Position numbers and translations under genes: made by a program. DNA of 63,762 nucleotides from contig JADGDG010000024.1 of NCBI GenBank assembly GCA_016744995.1, positions 1 to 63,762 of the forward strand. Direction: 5' to 3'. Source of the DNA: Gammaproteobacteria bacterium. GTDB lineage: Bacteria; Pseudomonadota; Gammaproteobacteria; GRL18. Every line of letters starts with the position of its first letter. Position 1 is the stretch's first letter. Positions 1 through 8,412 of this stretch are shown piece after piece. The notes beneath the pieces are model-generated. The model saw only the letters and a program-made list of their open reading frames with translations. It had not been told where the DNA came from and made no database searches.

Positions 1-658
1 GTATGTTCAGAGGTTTCCAAGGTTTTGCAAATATCGGCTCTGATGGGGTTTAAGTCAACATAAATCATGCAACTGAGAATGGCTTGTTCATCCAGAAGTG
101 CCTGGCTTTTGAATCGACCTTTATTCACATGGATGTGATGTATGCCGGTTTTGCAGGACGCAAAAACCAGTCCCAGAAACGGCCTGTGCATTTGTCTTCG
201 GCATTCGCTTTACGGGCGATGTGTTCATTTAAACAACGCATAAACCAACTGATGTCCATTAAGCGGTCTCTGAAGAGGCTAATGGTTTCGTGCGCCTTAT
301 CTTGTTCTGCTTCAGAATGGCATTCACCATTGAGGTATCGTTCGACTAGAACAGGAATTGAAAAGAGTTGCTCCCAACGTTGCATGACTTGCTCATCACT
401 CCAACTTTGGGCAAGAGACTCATTAATCTTCAGGACTGTATGGGAATGATTGGATAAAATGGCATAGGCACAGACTTCTATTGCAAAGGTATTTGAAAGT
501 AGAGCCAGTCGTTCCACAATCCATTGTTTTCGATGACTATAGTCTTTGTTTGTGGTGCTGTCGATGCCGCACAGGAAGGTTCGTCTGACACAGCGAGAGA
601 TGCAATGGTAGTACGGGGTGTTTGAAAGACTGATTTGTTGGCTTCTTGGGGTTGGCAT
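1..658 (-). pseudogene. RAYT-like (Y1_Tnp, IS200-type) transposase, interrupted; runs off the window
   Basis: The ATG at 658 opens a 177-residue frame with the start typical of REP-associated tyrosine transposases (YYHCISRCVRR) and an NHSH HUH-type metal motif at residues 70-73. The family similarity holds up to RFW near base 173. Then 53 foreign bases end the frame with a stop. Below base 120 the family sequence resumes in another frame ([12 protein letters not shown], then [13 protein letters not shown]) and runs past base 1. Intact relatives read RFWEGRFKSQ at this point, so the break is an insertion of about 50 bp (net +2 frame). In known members this family makes or moves REP-type hairpins. 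This copy should not make an active enzyme. The remainder of the C-terminus lies outside the window. Confidence 0.8.
120..172. repeat. Short hairpin-containing insertion in the transposase gene
   Basis: This is the 53-base segment that separates the two halves of the transposase reading frame. Read on the minus strand it contains GGTTTTTGC-GTCCT-GCAAAACC, a near-perfect inverted repeat with one bulged T, followed by the shorter palindromic stretch CACATCCATGTG. Subtracting the one codon expected between RFW and GRFK gives a net insertion of about 50 bp. I see no clear target-site duplication. It may be a REP-like unit, but no second copy was noticed in the window. Confidence 0.5.
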
Positions 659-812
659 TGATTAACTCCACTTTAATCAGGATGCAATGATTAAGGAAGT
701 ATAGGACATAACTGTACAGTATTCAATCAATATTAACCCTATGATATTTGTTTTGAGTTTTACCTGTTTTATATTGGGCTACAAAATTGTGGGGGTCCAG
801 AATATACTTATA

Positions 813-1265
813 TCAGTAATTAATTTTACCAGGATAGAAATGTATTAATTTTTTTATTAGCCTGCTTATTTTTAATGAGATATTGTGCATACCATGCGGC
901 CCATAGGTTTCATATGCCTGGCAGCGAATGATTTTTCCTTGTTTTGTTTCGAGAATAAAAAACTGAGTGTAGCTTAACTTTTTCCCACCTGACAACTCAA
1001 TTTTAGTGGCCATTTCAACGGCCGCACTGCTATTATTTTCATTCTCAAAATAATTTTCTTCAGTAAAGTTGAATTTTTTTACACTATTAAAACCCCAGGT
1101 TAAGCCATCTCGAATTTCATCGTGGCCTTTCATATGGACATTGGGGTAATGAGGATCCAGTAATTCCGCTTCGATATGAAAATAATCCAGAACAGCATTC
1201 AGATCTTTCGCTTCAACGGCTTTAAAAAAATCGTTTATTATTTTAGACAGGCTTTGATTAATCAT
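813..1265 (-). CDS. SnoaL-like / NTF2-fold protein
   Basis: A 150-residue protein with the layout of the SnoaL/NTF2-like superfamily: an N-terminal helix (IINDFFKAVEAKDLNAVLDY), then acid and aromatic residues in LLDPHYPNVHMKGHDEIRDG, then beta strands ending in the residues KIIRCQAYETYGPHG. Such proteins form a cone-shaped pocket and include isomerases, hydrolases and plain binding proteins, so the substrate cannot be named. An AAAAGGA ribosome site precedes the ATG. It lies 33 bases downstream of the CadC-like regulator on the same strand and is probably co-transcribed with it. No signal peptide is visible, so it is likely cytoplasmic. Confidence 0.6.
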   Translation of the reverse strand: MINQSLSKIINDFFKAVEAKDLNAVLDYFHIEAELLDPHYPNVHMKGHDEIRDGLTWGFNSVKKFNFTEENYFENENNSSAAVEMATKIELSGGKKLSYTQFFILETKQGKIIRCQAYETYGPHGMHNISLKISRLIKKLIHFYPGKINY

Positions 1266-1298
1266 AATAGATCCTTTTTATGGTATGAAAATACATCA

Positions 1299-2891
1299 TT
1301 AACCAGTTTTTGGTATTCCGGCGTCAATTAAAGCGTTGGTAAATAATTCTCTGTGTTTTTTTGAACCGGACATAACTCTCTGGCAAGAATCTATCGTGCA
1401 GTTTGGTAAAAAATGTAATGTCTGGGCTGCATAATGTAGTGCTTTTTGTCTCTTACCCGCCAGCTGATGGCAAGCGGCTGCGAGAGCATAGATTAAAAAA
1501 TAATAACTATTGTGCTGTATTGCAATGCCACTAAAATAAGCAGCATCATCATATTTCTCCATACCAAGCATTAACATAGAACGTGTCATATAGACCTGAA
1601 ATAAAGAAGTTTTGGAATGAAAGTTCAATCGCTCAGCTATATAAAGTGATCCCAGAGCGAGTTCTAATTTTCCTGATTTTATATCGCATAAACTTCTTAA
1701 AAGATGACTCTGGGCATTGTTAGGAGAAAGCTCCAGAGCCTTCTCAATACTTCCCAGGGCCTGCGGCACATAATTTGAAAACACTAGCACTCGACCCAAA
1801 GACATATAGCCATTCGCTTCGCTAATACACAAATCAATACTACGTTGTGCATAGTCCATTGACTTTATAATATCATGATCGCTTGTTGCAATGACTGAGT
1901 GATCAAGTAGTCGGCGATTTGTATGTATATAAGATAAACCAGCATAAGCACGCGAAAATCGACTGTCCTGTTTAACTGCTTTTTTAAAAAAGAATTGTGC
2001 ACTCTCAGCATCTTTTAGGCTCGTGCGGTCAATATACCACAAGCCTCTGTGATAGTTCTCCCAGGCACTGAGATTTTCTGTTGGAATAAGGAATGAACGA
2101 TTCATTTCTGCCTGTACAACGGCAGACTCGATGGCAGCAAATATAGTGTTTGTAATATCATATTGCAGAGGAAAAATATCATCAAAAGCACGATCAAAAT
2201 GCTCAGACCAGATTTCAGCATTATTCACGGCATCAACGATTGAAAGAGTCAAATGGATTCGTTTGGAGTCTTGTTTAACATTAGCATAAACCAGATAACG
2301 AACTCCCAGGTATTTTCCAACATCATTGGCTGGGAGGTTCATTTTTGATATGTGATGAGCTGAAGCTCTGGCAATAACAAAAAAATGAGGCTGTCTGGCG
2401 AGTGTAGAATTAATATCCGTAGTCAAACCAGTTGCCAATAAGGACTGCTGATTTTGTGTACCAACGTCAATAAAATCCATAACAGCAATAGAAGGCTTGT
2501 CAGGAAGAACAATTGGTTTTAATGACGTGTCGAGATTTTGCGCTGTGACGAGGCTGGAAGTTTGAGGTACTTTGACACTTTCAATTCTTTTGAATGCCGC
2601 AACAAAACGATAGCCAGAGCCAGATACTGTCTTAATACACTGCTGTTTCCTGCCATTATCTCCAATGGCATGACGTACGGCACTGATAGCAGCACTTAAT
2701 GCTGAGTCAGAAATGACGTGAGACTTCCAAACGCCTTTTATAAGTTCATCACGGGAAAGAACCCGATCAGGATTCTGCAGCATAAATAAAAGTAATTTAA
2801 AAATAAGTGGTTCAATTTTTTGTGACAAACCATCTAGGAGCAACTCGTGCGTACCAGAATCAATGGTGTAACTACCAAGAGTGAAAATCAC
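1299..2891 (-). CDS. CadC-like winged-helix regulator with TolB-like and TPR regions
   Basis: A 530-residue protein with a GTG start. Residues 1-100 form an OmpR/CadC-type winged helix (LIFKLLLFMLQNPDRVLSRD, then AISAVRHAIGDNG, then the wing ending SGSGYRFVAAF). Residues 130-250 look like the TolB-N-like region of adenylate-cyclase-type regulators (SIAVMDFIDVG, LLATGLTTDINSTLAR). The rest is helical with TPR-like repeats (SRAYAGLSYIHTNRRLL, NGYMSLGRVLVFSNYVPQAL, ALELSPNNAQSHLLRSL). No membrane segment is obvious, unlike true CadC. The family binds DNA through the winged helix and senses through the C-terminal part; the ligand is unknown. It is divergent from the secreted-protein cluster that starts at 3152, so that cluster is a plausible target. 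Confidence 0.75.
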   Translation of the reverse strand: MIFTLGSYTIDSGTHELLLDGLSQKIEPLIFKLLLFMLQNPDRVLSRDELIKGVWKSHVISDSALSAAISAVRHAIGDNGRKQQCIKTVSGSGYRFVAAFKRIESVKVPQTSSLVTAQNLDTSLKPIVLPDKPSIAVMDFIDVGTQNQQSLLATGLTTDINSTLARQPHFFVIARASAHHISKMNLPANDVGKYLGVRYLVYANVKQDSKRIHLTLSIVDAVNNAEIWSEHFDRAFDDIFPLQYDITNTIFAAIESAVVQAEMNRSFLIPTENLSAWENYHRGLWYIDRTSLKDAESAQFFFKKAVKQDSRFSRAYAGLSYIHTNRRLLDHSVIATSDHDIIKSMDYAQRSIDLCISEANGYMSLGRVLVFSNYVPQALGSIEKALELSPNNAQSHLLRSLCDIKSGKLELALGSLYIAERLNFHSKTSLFQVYMTRSMLMLGMEKYDDAAYFSGIAIQHNSYYFLIYALAAACHQLAGKRQKALHYAAQTLHFLPNCTIDSCQRVMSGSKKHRELFTNALIDAGIPKTG

Positions 2892-3151
2892 ATTAACTAT
2901 CCATGTTTTTATTTATTAGAATATAGTAATTCTTTAAGATAAAGAAATCACAAGAAAATCACAAGACTTTCCATAAGTTTAATATAAATTTTAAACTTAT
3001 GGTAGGTATGAAGAAGTGTCGTCAATTTTATTAGAATAAGCTTATTGATAAACAGAATAAGCGTTCAGATGAATGTAAAAATGTTGATGCACAACAGTGG
3101 TGCTAGTTATTTTTACTCACGGGTTTAAATGTTAAATTAAAGGATAATAAA

Positions 3152-3607
3152 ATGTTTAAAAGAATAGTGAATATAACCTTCATGTTTTTTACACTGAGTT
3201 TAGCAGAACTGGCACAATCAGCGGATGATGCGGTTGATATAGTTATTGAGGACGACATTATATCGTTGAGTCTCTGCAGAACATATCCAGATGCCGAAGA
3301 ATCTACTAACTTTCAGATATGTTGCTCTAAATCAATGGGAGTTTGTGTTGATTGTCGTGATGCAGAGTGTGCAATAACAACTTATCCCAATTCAAAACCA
3401 GCAGTAGATCGTTTGCTACAAAAAAAATCAGCAACAGGACAGGGTAGCGTACAAGTACTACCTAAATCACCGACATTACGCGACCAATTGAAACAACCTA
3501 AGCGTGCAACAACTGCACCAGAAAAAGAAAAATTGGTTAGCCCCAAAAATCCCAAGCCTACGGTAAAAGCAATTAAACAACATAAGTTACCCAAAGCCGC
3601 CCTGTAG
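3152..3607 (+). CDS. Small secreted Cys-rich protein, paralogue of 5448-5864
   Basis: A 151-residue protein of unknown family. Residues 1-23 are a signal peptide (lysine/arginine then a hydrophobic core, ending near AQSADD). The mature part has a cysteine cluster (C, CC, C, C, C) ending in ITTYPNSKPA, then a basic, proline-rich tail. It shares the signal peptide, the cysteine spacing (CC ... C-x2-C ... C ... TTYP) and LRDQLKQP with the protein at 5448, so the two are duplicates. The cysteines suggest disulfides in the periplasm or outside the cell. After the stop an 18-codon stretch in another frame (APSVNPLVNN..., stop at 3658-3660) could be the old C-terminus, lost by a one-base deletion near 3605. 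Confidence 0.6.
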   Translation: MFKRIVNITFMFFTLSLAELAQSADDAVDIVIEDDIISLSLCRTYPDAEESTNFQICCSKSMGVCVDCRDAECAITTYPNSKPAVDRLLQKKSATGQGSVQVLPKSPTLRDQLKQPKRATTAPEKEKLVSPKNPKPTVKAIKQHKLPKAAL

Positions 3608-3755
3608 CACCGTCGGTCAATCCATTAGTAAATAATAAAGATGGGTGTAAACCACTATAAAAACCATAAGAATTCTGGCTTTAATAGTGGTGATGCGATG
3701 ACCTGATAAGCGATATGCATTGATATTGTTTTAATAAAACTTTAGGAGAAACAAA

Positions 3756-4361
3756 ATGAGAATTCAAAATATAGGGATATTAATTAGTGTATTTATATTG
3801 CCTAACCAAGCCTTGCAGGCAGAGAATGTAAGAGAGTTAGTAAAGCCTGATAGCTCAAGTAAATTAATAATGGTTGCTCCAGCTAAAACAACTGGTGGGA
3901 CAGTAGCCAATTCAGGTTTCACTAAATACCAAAATCAAAAAACACCCGCAAGAGGCGGTGTTATGGCTATGCCGCCGGGTCGTGGGCCGAATCTGGTTGT
4001 TACAATGGCATACGAGCATGATGTTTGTGCTGTCGTTGAGAGTTTTGTTGGTAAAGGTGTTTATGACGCCACATGTGATTTACACATCAGGGTAAAAAAT
4101 ATCGGTGATACCGCGACTTCTCTTCCGACCACTGGAGGGTTCAGTCTTGATTTGTCATATACCAATTATAAAGGTGACCTTAGTAAGGGCTACAGAAGCA
4201 TTAAAAACTTAGGACCAAATGAAGAGAAGTTGATAATATACCAAAGTAGTTCCCTGCGCAGTTTCAAACCTGGCACATCATTTACTGCAATAGTTGATAG
4301 AAAACAGTTTGTTACAGAAAGCAATGAAAATGATAACAGGGCAGTATTTTGGCTTTATTAA
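3756..4361 (+). CDS. Secreted protein with a possible CARDB-like domain
   Basis: A 201-residue protein with an N-terminal signal peptide (residues 1-22, ending NQALQA). The second half reads like a CARDB/immunoglobulin-type adhesion fold: LVVTMAYEHD, then DLHIRVKNIGDTATSLP, then FTAIVDRKQFVTESNENDNR at the end; the closing E-x-x-E-x-N-D-N-R is characteristic of such domains. Two cysteines flank the first strands. A good AGGAGA ribosome site precedes the ATG at 3756. It sits between two other secreted proteins on the same strand and is likely exported with them. I assign no function beyond a binding or structural role. Confidence 0.6.
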   Translation: MRIQNIGILISVFILPNQALQAENVRELVKPDSSSKLIMVAPAKTTGGTVANSGFTKYQNQKTPARGGVMAMPPGRGPNLVVTMAYEHDVCAVVESFVGKGVYDATCDLHIRVKNIGDTATSLPTTGGFSLDLSYTNYKGDLSKGYRSIKNLGPNEEKLIIYQSSSLRSFKPGTSFTAIVDRKQFVTESNENDNRAVFWLY

Positions 4362-4535
4362 AGAAGTCAGGTAGTCCGTTTATTAAGTTTTATAGACTAA
4401 ATGTGGAATAAAAGCATCCTCACAGCTCCTTAGATCACAACTGGAATTAAATGGAGGCTTCACAAAGTGATTTTTCTCGTTAGATAGCAAACTTGAATGA
4501 AAACTTCAAAATCAATTAAATTATAAGGTGACAAA

Positions 4536-5306
4536 ATGTATAAAAAACTAATAACTGCTTTTTTAGAAACTCAAAGAGTAATACTGCGTGGATTACAATC
4601 AATATTTTTCTTATGTGGACTAATGGCCATGAATGGTGCTTTTGCAGGATCTATCATAAAAGGAGCCACTCCACCGCAAGGTTTATACACAATTCAACAG
4701 CAAAGTACGGGGCGTTATATAAATGCTTATACAACATTGAATAAAGACTTCTCAGCTTATACAGACACATTAAAGATTATTGATGAGCAAATGTGGTATC
4801 TCAAATACATAGGTAAAGATACATACACAATCAAACAACAAGGGAGAGAGCAGTACTTAGATGCTCATACTGATAAAGGGCATGATTTCGATGTGGTTAC
4901 TCGAGCAAAACAAAATAATAACTCTCAAAAATGGATCATAAAAAAAATTGGGGGTGACTTATACACCATTCAACAAAAAAGTAATATGCAATATTTAGAT
5001 GCCCATGATCGTCAAGGTTCATTCTCTGCTGTTACACGGCCTGCACAACATAACAATTCACAACGTTGGATACTTAAGCGAACCAGCAGAGTTCTGAAGA
5101 AAGTAAAAATCGATTTGAATCAATATTGTAAAAAGAATTTTGGTTCAAACTCTAAAGCGATGCTGAATGGAAAAACAGCTTTGGACTGGGTCTGTCAAAC
5201 GAATAATGGAATAAGTGCTAAAAAGGCCTGTCAACAACAGCATGGTACTAAAAAAGCAGGTTACACAGACAGAAGCAATCCTTATTCATGGTATTGTCAG
5301 AAATAA
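4536..5306 (+). CDS. Secreted ricin-B-like (beta-trefoil) lectin-type protein
   Basis: A 256-residue protein. An unusually long, hydrophobic N-terminal signal segment ends near residue 38 (MNGAFAGS). Three repeats of about 45 residues follow, with the pattern YTIQQ...YLDAH...Q-x-W: GLYTIQQQSTGRYINAY, DTYTIKQQGREQYLDAH, DLYTIQQKSNMQYLDAH, each closed by MWYLKYI, SQKWIIKK or SQRWILKR. The three-fold repeat with Q-x-W is the mark of ricin-B beta-trefoils, which bind sugars or proteins. A C-terminal cysteine-containing part (about 190-256) begins YCKKNFGSNSKAM and ends SWYCQK. Ribosome site AAGGTGA. Probably an exported binding protein; no toxin-type catalytic domain is attached. Confidence 0.7.
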   Translation: MYKKLITAFLETQRVILRGLQSIFFLCGLMAMNGAFAGSIIKGATPPQGLYTIQQQSTGRYINAYTTLNKDFSAYTDTLKIIDEQMWYLKYIGKDTYTIKQQGREQYLDAHTDKGHDFDVVTRAKQNNNSQKWIIKKIGGDLYTIQQKSNMQYLDAHDRQGSFSAVTRPAQHNNSQRWILKRTSRVLKKVKIDLNQYCKKNFGSNSKAMLNGKTALDWVCQTNNGISAKKACQQQHGTKKAGYTDRSNPYSWYCQK

Positions 5307-5447
5307 GGAATGCCAGGCTAATAACATCCCTGATAAAAAAAGTGAAGTCTATGGGGTGAACAATGCAACTTTATTTGCATTTACTGTAATTATTGATTAG
5401 TTACAAAGTTTCTGAGCAATGAAGTTTTTTAATCTTAGGAGAAAGAC

Positions 5448-5864
5448 ATGTTTAAAAAAATAGTGAATATAACCCTGGCACTTTTTGCACTTACTTTAAC
5501 CGGTGTAGTGCAGGCGCAAGATGACTACCCTACCTTAAATGATGGTGACAATTTCGAGAAATGCATTCTTGATGGTGGGAAGAGCGAAACTAATGGAAAA
5601 ATAATTTCATGTTGCGTACCTGTAGATGCATTTGCGGACAAATGCACATCATGCGTAAAAGGAACATCGGCGTGCCGTACTACATATCCTTCGAAACTGA
5701 AGGAAATACCGCCTACACCTGAGCCACCTTCATTACGTGATCAAATCAAACAACCACAATCAACAACATCAGAACCAGCAAAAGCAGTGGATTCAGGTAA
5801 AGCTCCCACACGGTATCAGCAAATTAAAGTCCCAACAAAGGATAATCAAACAATGAGCAAATAG
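5448..5864 (+). CDS. Small secreted Cys-rich protein, paralogue of 3152-3607
   Basis: A 138-residue protein with a signal peptide (residues 1-23, ending VVQAQDD) nearly identical in pattern to the one at 3152. The mature part has the same cysteine signature (C, CC, C-x2-C, C) ending RTTYPSK, followed by a proline-rich basic tail with LRDQIKQP. An AGGAGA ribosome site precedes the start. Family unknown. Downstream of the stop (about 5920-5995) an unlinked open stretch reads NITPTKTTPMVKTEQKQ, which looks like further, decayed tail sequence. Likely periplasmic or secreted with disulfide bonds. Confidence 0.6.
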   Translation: MFKKIVNITLALFALTLTGVVQAQDDYPTLNDGDNFEKCILDGGKSETNGKIISCCVPVDAFADKCTSCVKGTSACRTTYPSKLKEIPPTPEPPSLRDQIKQPQSTTSEPAKAVDSGKAPTRYQQIKVPTKDNQTMSK

Positions 5865-6086
5865 CAATAGAGCGATTAAGCCATTAAAAGAAATGTGCAT
5901 CAGGCTTATCCTGCAAAAAATATAACTCCAACTAAAACAACGCCAATGGTAAAAACAGAACAAAAACAGGAATTGTTAAGAAGCAACACACAGTAAAAAT
6001 ATAAAATTGCTCACTCACTCCAGTAATAACAAGTTGGTGTGTAAGCAGGGGGAGAGTAAACCATTAAAAATCATGGAGTAAAAAAA

Positions 6087-6761
6087 ATGATAAAATTATT
6101 GATTAGTATTTTTTTATCTATTGTTATATCAAGTACAGCACTAGCTGAAAGGTACGAGGCCACAATATCACTACCGGCTACCGAATTGAAATATAAAGAC
6201 ACAACGATAAATTGCGGCATTCAATTTGGTGATGCTGGAAGAGATTCACCTTGGGTAAAAGTAAAAAATAATAAAGTGACCAAGGTCAATAATATCGGTG
6301 GCCCTTGGAGCTTTATTCGAAAAACGTATGGACCCTGTAGTTTTATGGTTTACAACAAAAATCATTATCAAGGTAGGCATGCTAATTATGGCTCTGGTCT
6401 TCTTGGACAGCGTGTGGGTTCAGTTGCATCGGCAGACGAAGGTGGGTGGAAAGCGCGCTCAGTCATTATTACGCCACATAAAAAAACGGCATGTCAGGTG
6501 ACTCTGCAAGGAAATAATAAAAGAAGGCTCGTTGCTTTAGCTTGGGAATATTGGAAGTAATACCAGACCTTTTATGATCCTTCACGTATCAGTGATATTA
6601 CTGGTTGGAGCCTTGTGAGTAAAACTTCTGGGAACAATAACTGTTCTTATACTTTATATAATGAAAAGGATCTTTCTGGCAAAAGAACTAATTTGGGTAA
6701 AGTCAATAAGCCTATAAGGGTGGGTTGGAAAATTCGCTCTTTAGAGATTAGTCAACAATGA
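6087..6761 (+). pseudogene. Secreted beta/gamma-crystallin-like protein split by an in-frame TAA
   Basis: The first 157 codons encode a signal peptide (ending SSTALAER) and a beta/gamma-crystallin-like (I36 inhibitor-type) module: WSFIRKTYGPCSFMVYNKNH, then GRHANYG, then GGWKARSVIITPH. A TAA at 6558-6560 stops the frame. The same frame then continues without a gap for 66 more codons to a TGA at 6759-6761 and encodes a second module (GWSLVSKTSGNNNCSYTLYN, DLSGKRTNLG, GWKIRSLEI). The two halves match in the positions of W, C, Y, G and the final R-S-x-x-I. The natural reading is a two-module secreted protein truncated by a nonsense mutation; the one-module product may still fold. In this family the modules bind calcium or inhibit proteases. 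Confidence 0.7.
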
Positions 6762-6906
6762 ATGTAAAGCTCCTGAAGATAATGGAGCTTTATGGGTAAT
6801 CAAGTAAGTTTTTAATTAATTAAACACCATAGCTAATTAATAACATTAGATCCAATAGGCATTATTTTCTATACATATTTTATTGAAATAAAAAGAGAGA
6901 TAAAAC

Positions 6907-7441
6907 ATTATATATTCTTGTTTTCTTTTTATATTTTCTTTAAATTCGTCATATTCAAATGGGTTTTTAGATATTGAAAACAATAATAATGAAGTTCTAG
7001 GTAAAAATATGAATCTGAGTAACACACTTAAGATACATAAGAACGGCATAAAGGTTTTTGTATTCCGTCATAAATAAAGGTTCTTTATTCTCCACATTTA
7101 AAGCTGAGACAACTATTAACTCATCAATAGATAGCATTTTAGCAGTGATGCTTGATAATGATGCTTGCGTTGAATGGATTGCTTCCTGTTATAAATCTAC
7201 ACCGTTGAAACAGATGAGTTTTAATAAACATTATCATTATCAGATTTTATCAATCCCCTTCTCTTTTTCAAACAGGGATTTTATTTTTAGATCTTTTTTA
7301 GAAAACAAACTTAATATCCAGGACAATGATATTGATACATTAAAAGCGATTCATGATTTAAATGTTGCCATTGAAGAAACCAGAAATGAATATGAGCACA
7401 ATAATGACTTCTTAAGTTTAGCAAAGAGGGTTGCTGCATAA
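6907..7441 (+). pseudogene. Secreted START-domain (SRPBCC) protein remnant, frameshifted and chimeric
   Basis: The reading frame from about 6907 begins IIYSCFLFIFSLNSSYSNG, a good signal peptide, but it has only ATT/ATA where a start should be. It continues to KIHKNGIKV and then hits a stop at 7075. One base too many in the T run at 7055-7059 shifts the frame. The other frame (from TTG at 7058) continues with LYSVINKG, FKAETTINSSID, LDNDACVEWIASC and FSNRDFIFRSFL, matching the START lipid-binding fold in order. From about 7298 the sequence no longer fits START and reads DIDTLKAIHDLNVAIEE..., so the 3' end appears joined to something else. Three lesions together make a pseudogene. Confidence 0.6.
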
Positions 7442-7612
7442 TTTGAATTGGTAAAAACTGACCTAAACCAGCTAATTGCAACAAAAATAATGAATTTTGA
7501 AATTTCTTGATAGCAGACATTTCAAATTGGTTATAAAAATATTCTGAAATTGGTTGAGATCGACCCACGCAAAGCAGCAGACATTTACTTCAGGATAAAA
7601 AACATTTTGGCT

Positions 7613-8242
7613 CTAAAAATTTTTAATAATACTGAAAACAGTCTTACCTTCACAGGGAAATAATCTCCCGCATTCCTGTGTCTCACTGGCATTCATATCA
7701 ATATAATCCACTTTTAACTTCATACCTCTGTACATTGTAGAAATACTGATACTCCAGTCCTGATAGTCGTCCATACCACCATGCTTCATCTGTTTATTAA
7801 ATTTATTCCAGCCATAGCGAGTTTCAACTGAAAACAAATCTTTAACCGGGACAGCAAATCCCAGACCGTAATTATAGTATTCACCATAGCCAAAAGAATC
7901 TGGGCTGTAATTAAACGAAGCCTCTGGTGTCAAATGTTTTAATTGATAGCCGATACGGGTTTGATAAACATTGCTTGTATGATTGAGTTTATTACTTAAA
8001 TCGGGTGAAGCAAAACTGGCGGCTTCATCCTGGTACTCAAATTCAATTTGAAAAGCTGACTCGCTTGAATCCACCGAAGTTATAGGTTTTTTTGACAAAG
8101 ATAAACCTTCAGTCCCAAATCCATACCGACTGAATTTATCTTGAGCCATCACTCCTGCTGGCAGCAGAAAAATTGCTATAAAAAATAGAAGGCTACTTTT
8201 TGTTATAAGTGTTTCTATATTGCCCATGCACGAGCCTGTCAT
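7613..8242 (-). CDS. Outer-membrane beta-barrel protein, TorF-porin-like
   Basis: A 209-residue protein with a signal peptide (hydrophobic SSLLFFIAIFLLPAGVMAQ, cut near residue 34) and alternating-residue strands (FQIEFEYQDEAA, VYQTRIGYQLKHL, YYNYGLGFAVPV, FSVETRYGWNKF, WSISISTMYRGMKLKVDYID). It ends in phenylalanine, the usual terminal residue of outer-membrane barrels. The pattern near the end, with an acid-rich turn, two cysteines (CGRLFPC) and a final strand, resembles the TorF/Gcw_chp putative porin family. About eight strands fit the length. Two starts are possible (ATG 8242 or ATG 8227). It stands alone, convergent with the START remnant; substrate unknown. Confidence 0.55.
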   Translation of the reverse strand: MTGSCMGNIETLITKSSLLFFIAIFLLPAGVMAQDKFSRYGFGTEGLSLSKKPITSVDSSESAFQIEFEYQDEAASFASPDLSNKLNHTSNVYQTRIGYQLKHLTPEASFNYSPDSFGYGEYYNYGLGFAVPVKDLFSVETRYGWNKFNKQMKHGGMDDYQDWSISISTMYRGMKLKVDYIDMNASETQECGRLFPCEGKTVFSIIKNF

Positions 8243-8412
8243 TTATACTTTGAATGGTTCTAAACAAATATTCTATTGCTAATGATAGCGAAGATTGTGG
8301 ATTGAATCCGAGAAAGTTTTCACATTCAGGCAAATTTCTGTAAATATGCCTGATAAATTTCTATTCTAAGTCAGTAGTTCAGTGCCTGGAGCATAAAATC
8401 TGTCTTAAATTT

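Noticed and set aside
7311..7568. 85-codon minus-strand frame across the START remnant
   Set aside because: It overlaps a clear relic on the other strand, has no ribosome site and no recognisable domain.
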